Shown: positions 60,422 to 64,000 of the stretch, one piece after another | Layout of the letters: each line of letters begins with the position of its first letter | Position numbering within the stretch: position 1 is the stretch's first letter | Origin: Heterostelium album PN500 | Taxonomy: Eukaryota > Evosea > Eumycetozoa > Acytosteliales > Acytosteliaceae | Length of the DNA: 64,000 bases | Assembly: GCF_000004825.1 (NCBI RefSeq) | Contig: NW_008805097.1 | Span: 62,001 to 126,000, forward strand | Direction: 5' to 3' | Notes under the pieces: model-generated | Told to the model about the DNA's origin: nothing | Seen by the model: the letters and a program-made list of their open reading frames with translations, nothing else | Databases searched by the model: none | Position numbers and translations under genes: made by a program

Positions 60422-61280
60422 ATGGAATCATTTCAACCTTCAACAACCATTCCTCCACTGAATAGCAACAGCAACAGTAACAGTAATAGTAATAGTAATA
60501 CTAATACTTCAGCAACATCAACAACTATAACTACTGATAGTACTAATAATAATAATAATACATCAACAGTTAGCAACAACTCAAATTCAACATCAAACTT
60601 ACCTCAATCATCTACTGCCTCTACTAAAAAGAGAATAACAATAACAATAGATAGAAAAGGTAATAATAACAGAAACAAAACAAACAACAACAACAACATG
60701 ACTAGTGTAGTTGCTGCTTTGCCAACTTCTACAACTACAGCTTCTATAGCTTCAACTTCTTCACCCTCTACAGCTTCTTCGCCTACTTCTACTACTACTA
60801 CAACAACAACTACAACAAATAGTTACAACAACAATAGTAATAATAACAGACGTAGAAATAATAATTATAGAGGTCATAGAGGTGTCGCCACTCCATTATC
60901 AGATAATCATCATTCTGGTGGTGATCAACAACACACCGAGTACGATCCAACTACAAACGAGGTCTTTGTATTCCAAAATATTCCAAGTGAATCGAAAAAC
61001 TTAAATATAAACGATAATACTCAACAACAATCAACTTCATCACCATCAACATCACAACAATCGACATCTTCACATGGATTCGGCGGTATGACATGGCAAC
61101 AAGAGCAACTTATGAGTAAATTGAATCCAAATTCTCCACCATATATGCCAAAACAACAACAATCACCATCATCTTTACAACAATCTCAGCAACAACAACA
61201 ACAAAAGCCACAAAGACAACCAAGAGAACCTAGAGAACCTAGAGAACCAAGAGATAATAATAGAAGAAATAATAATAAAG

Positions 61281-61324
<44 letters not shown>

Positions 61325-64000
61325 GATAATAATAGTGTTAGTAAAGAAAATAATAATAGACAACCACGCGATAACAAACCAAAAGATAAAAGAAAACAAA
61401 CATCTGATTCTAATTCAAACAAACCAACAACAACAACCAATAATGAAAATGAACAACAGAATAATAATAGTATGAAAGATAAATTTGTAAAAGCAAGAGA
61501 AAAGATTGAAGATAAGAGAAATAACAATAATAATAATAATAATAGAAGAAATAATAATAACAATGAGAATAATGATAAACCAAACAATAACAACAATAAT
61601 AATAATAATACTAAACCAAAATATATATTCGATGATAAAGATGAATCGAAAACTGTAGATTACACTCCACTCTCCATACAAATCATTAACAAGATTCAGA
61701 GTCATAGTTACGATTGTATGGTGTGTTATGAGACCGTCAAAAAATCGGTGGCCGTTTGGAATTGTACGTCGTGTTTCACTATGTTTCATTTGAAGTGCAT
61801 CAAGGAGTGGAAGAGCAAGTCGACCACCGCCGACGGCAAGTGGAAGTGTCCGGGCTGTCGTCACGTGATTGAAGCTACTGGCGAACCACCCAACACCTGC
61901 TTCTGCGGCAAGGTGAAGGATCCCCAGTACAATCCTTACTTCCTGCCACACAGCTGCGGTGAGATCTGTGGCAAGCTGCGTGCCAAGTCGAATTGTCCGC
62001 ACACCTGCAACATCCTCTGTCATCCCGGTCCCTGTTTGAACTGCGCCGCGCTCGGCGACATCAAGCAGTGCTACTGCGGCGCCACCTCTTACCGGCTGTT
62101 GTGTGGTGAAGTCGACAAGGGAAGAACCTGTCAGAATACCTGTCAGAAGCAGTTGTCCTGTGGCAATCATGCCTGTGAGGATCGTTGCCATGCCGGTGCC
62201 TGTCAGCCATGCCAAGTGAAAGAGACGCAAAAGTGCTACTGCGGCAAGAGCATCGAGCCGAGAGAGTGCGGATCGGGTGTTGCCGACACTTGGAGTCAGA
62301 CTGGCGACGAAGACGACATCCGAATGTATTCGTGCGCCACCAAGTGTGAACGACTTTTGGACTGTGGAAATCACCGATGCCAGCGAACTTGCCACACTGG
62401 TCCGTGCAATCCGTGTGAGCTTGTTCCCGCCAAAGTCAACCGCTGTTGCTGTGCACAGTCAGTTCTTGCTGACTTGCCCATCCCTGCAAGACAATCTTGT
62501 CTTGAGCCAATTCCTACTTGTGGAAAGGTGTGCTCTCGTCTGTTGGCTTGTGGACAGCACCACTGCCAAGAGAAGTGTCATGCTGGCGCGTGTCCTCCGT
62601 GCAAGGTCAAAGTCAAATCGAGCTGTCGTTGTGGCAAATCCATTGAGAATCGTCAATGTGGCGTGGTTCATGCCAATCTCTCTATGAACTCGAGCGCTTT
62701 CACCTGTGGAAATGTGTGTCGTGTTCTGAGAAACTGCAAGAAACACGAGTGCGGTGTCAAGTGCTGTCCGGCCACAGCCACCAACGATGCCACTGGCAAC
62801 CATGTCTGCAAGATCGTTTGTGGACGTGCATTGAAATGTGGAGTGCATCGTTGTGAATCGCTGTGTCACCAAGGCAAATGCTATCCATGCCCACTCAACA
62901 ACTATGACGATATGACATGTCGTTGTGGCAAGACCATTCTGTTGCCACCCATCCCGTGTGGAACCAGACTTCCGGCTTGTCCACACCCATGCATCGTTCC
63001 CAGAGAGTGTGGACACACCAATGAGATCATCGCTCAACACACCTGCCACCAGGGTCCATGTCCTCCGTGTCCTGTGCTCGTCGAGAAGATGTGTGGCAGC
63101 GGTCACGAAGTGAGAAAGAACATCAAGTGTGCAACCATCGAAGTTTCCTGTGGAAAAGTCTGTGGAAAGAATCTGCCATGTCTCACTCACAAGTGTCCAA
63201 GAACCTGTCACCACGGACCATGCTTGAAGCCTGCCACCCCAACCAATGTATCACCAGCAATCACCTCTGAAAGCACACTCGATGATATCATGAAAGGAAT
63301 CTCCTGTGGCTATCCATGTAACGCTCCACTCGCCACTTGCGAGCATACATGTCAAGCATCATGTCATCCAGGTGATCCATGTCCACCACAAATCTGTAAA
63401 CAAAAGGTAAACTAACTAACTTTTCATTTTAAAGTAACTCGTAATATTAATAATATTTCCACTTTCCTACTTTTTTTTCTTTTTCAGACTAAAATCTATT
63501 GTCCATGTGAAAGAAGAAGTGTTGAAACAATATGTGTTCCAGTTGGATCAGAGGGTAATGTTAGAGAGTTGGAATGTGATGAACAATGTGAAAGAGAAAA
63601 GAGAGACAAGATCTTCTTGTCACTCAAGAGTGACTATGTTGAAAATGAAGAAACTGAACAGCCATCACTCAATCAAATTGAAACTTTGAATCTCTTTTGC
63701 AGAGCATCGCCAAAGTGTGTTAAAAAGATTGAATCAATCTTTGATGATTTTATCAATTCAAGTATATTGTAAGTAGTCTATTATTACTCTGATTATATTT
63801 AATTATCTTTGTTAACTTTGTTATTCATTTTTAAAACTGTTTCCAGGAAATTGACTGTATCATTCACAAATTTGGTTCATTCGAATTTAATTATACAAAT
63901 GGCAAAGTACTATCACATTAGAGTGAGAGAGAAACGTGGATTCAATTTGATTGAGTTGTACAAGATTCAAAAGTTGACTGCAGTGCCATCGCCACTCTTG
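60422..64000 (+). CDS. nfx1: NFX1-type zinc-finger protein (3' end outside window)
   Basis: Exons 60422-63406, 63488-63768 and 63847 to beyond the window. Residues 1-410 are Asn/Gln/Thr-rich with a basic Arg-Pro part (REPREPREPRDNNRRNN). A RING-type finger follows (CMVCYETVKKSVAVWNCTSC, HLKCIKEW, WKCPGCR). An array of NF-X1 zinc fingers comes next, each with the C-x3-H/C pattern (CGEICGKL..CPHTCNILCHPG, CGNHACEDRCHAGACQPC, CGQHHCQEKCHAGACPPC, LTHKCPRTCHHGPC). Exon 3 (LTVSFTNLVHSNLIIQMAKY, then RVREKRGFNLIELYK) may lead into the R3H-like end. NFX1/FAP1/shuttle-craft proteins act in transcription or as RING ligases and RNA binders. The RING plus array layout supports NFX1 proper rather than NFXL1. 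Coding DNA in the finger region is GC-rich, in contrast with the flanking low-complexity part. Confidence 0.92.

Noticed and set aside
61175-61596. Leu/Ile-rich minus-strand ORFs that look like membrane proteins
   Set aside because: Antisense of the Asn/Gln tracts of the NFX1-like gene; AAT repeats read backwards give ATT/TTA (Ile/Leu) runs.
61415-63214. Long minus-strand ORFs across the zinc-finger array
   Set aside because: Opposite strand of a strongly conserved, GC-rich Cys array; no independent domain is seen.
1-64000. CRISPR arrays, LTR, Polinton or other virus-like elements, DNA transposons
   Set aside because: No spaced direct-repeat array, and no integrase, reverse transcriptase, transposase, capsid or polymerase motif was seen in any frame examined. 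The only repeats are simple-sequence tracts, the hssA-like duplication and small inverted repeats.

Overview
The window looks like nuclear DNA of a dictyostelid social amoeba. The evidence is extremely AT-rich intergenic DNA with long A and T runs, short AT-rich GT..AG introns of about 50-300 bases, and proteins carrying Asn, Gln, Ser and Thr tracts (AAT/CAA/TCA/ACA repeats). Genes are densely packed on both strands, and there are amoeba-type families (hssA-like small Ser-rich proteins, a B-box plus propeller-like protein, RhoGAP, GCN2-type kinase). The species cannot be named from sequence alone. I saw no tRNA, rRNA, CRISPR array, retroelement or virus-like element.

Layout. 0-5.6 kb (minus): DENND10/FAM45 and the pseudokinase SCYL1, both trafficking proteins. 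6.3-8.6 kb (minus): a secreted, probably GPI-anchored, glycoside-hydrolase-like protein. 9.5-11.7 kb (minus): a PAP2-type membrane phosphatase with an unusual active-site motif. 12.7-15.2 kb (minus): three tandem copies of a tiny hssA-like gene with a constant N-terminus and a variable tail. 16-20.4 kb (minus): a SENP6/7-type SUMO protease with an apparent one-base slip in its C-terminal tail. 21.7-23.3 kb (plus): B-box protein. 23.4-23.9 kb (minus): a gene fragment next to a 21-base inverted repeat. 24.3-27.5 kb (plus): insulin-degrading-enzyme-type M16 protease. 28.3-30.0 kb (plus): ALDH3-type aldehyde dehydrogenase with a possible alternative last exon. 30.6-31.3 kb: small unrecognised ORFs. 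32.0-35.6 kb (plus): RhoGAP protein with duplicated ubiquitin-like repeats and a one-base slip near its 3' end. 36.2 kb: glutathione S-transferase. 38.0 kb: a small coiled-coil/beta-sandwich protein. 39.2 kb: oligoribonuclease. 40.4-41.6 kb (minus): glycerophosphodiester phosphodiesterase. 42.5-43.6 kb (plus): a secreted peptidoglycan-binding plus L,D-transpeptidase-like protein, a bacterial architecture in a spliced eukaryotic gene. 44.2-50.1 kb (plus): GCN2 eIF2-alpha kinase. 50.7-51.3 kb (minus): RLP24 ribosome-biogenesis factor. 52.4 kb: secreted protein of unknown function. 53.6 kb: importin-alpha/TMCO6-like armadillo protein. 55.4-57.4 kb (minus): IQ/WW/poly-Pro protein. 57.4-60.4 kb: a 3-kb AT desert. 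60.4 kb to the end: NFX1-type zinc-finger protein, cut by the window edge.

The genes do not form one pathway. Most are single-copy housekeeping or signalling genes, which is normal for dictyostelid chromosomes. The least ordinary items are the L,D-transpeptidase-like gene, the hssA-like triplet, the possible alternative ALDH tail, the PAP2 motif change, and two one-base homopolymer slips that are as likely to be assembly errors as biology. Exon boundaries were worked out by hand from GT..AG sites and reading phase. Unless stated otherwise, each spliced model stays open and in phase.
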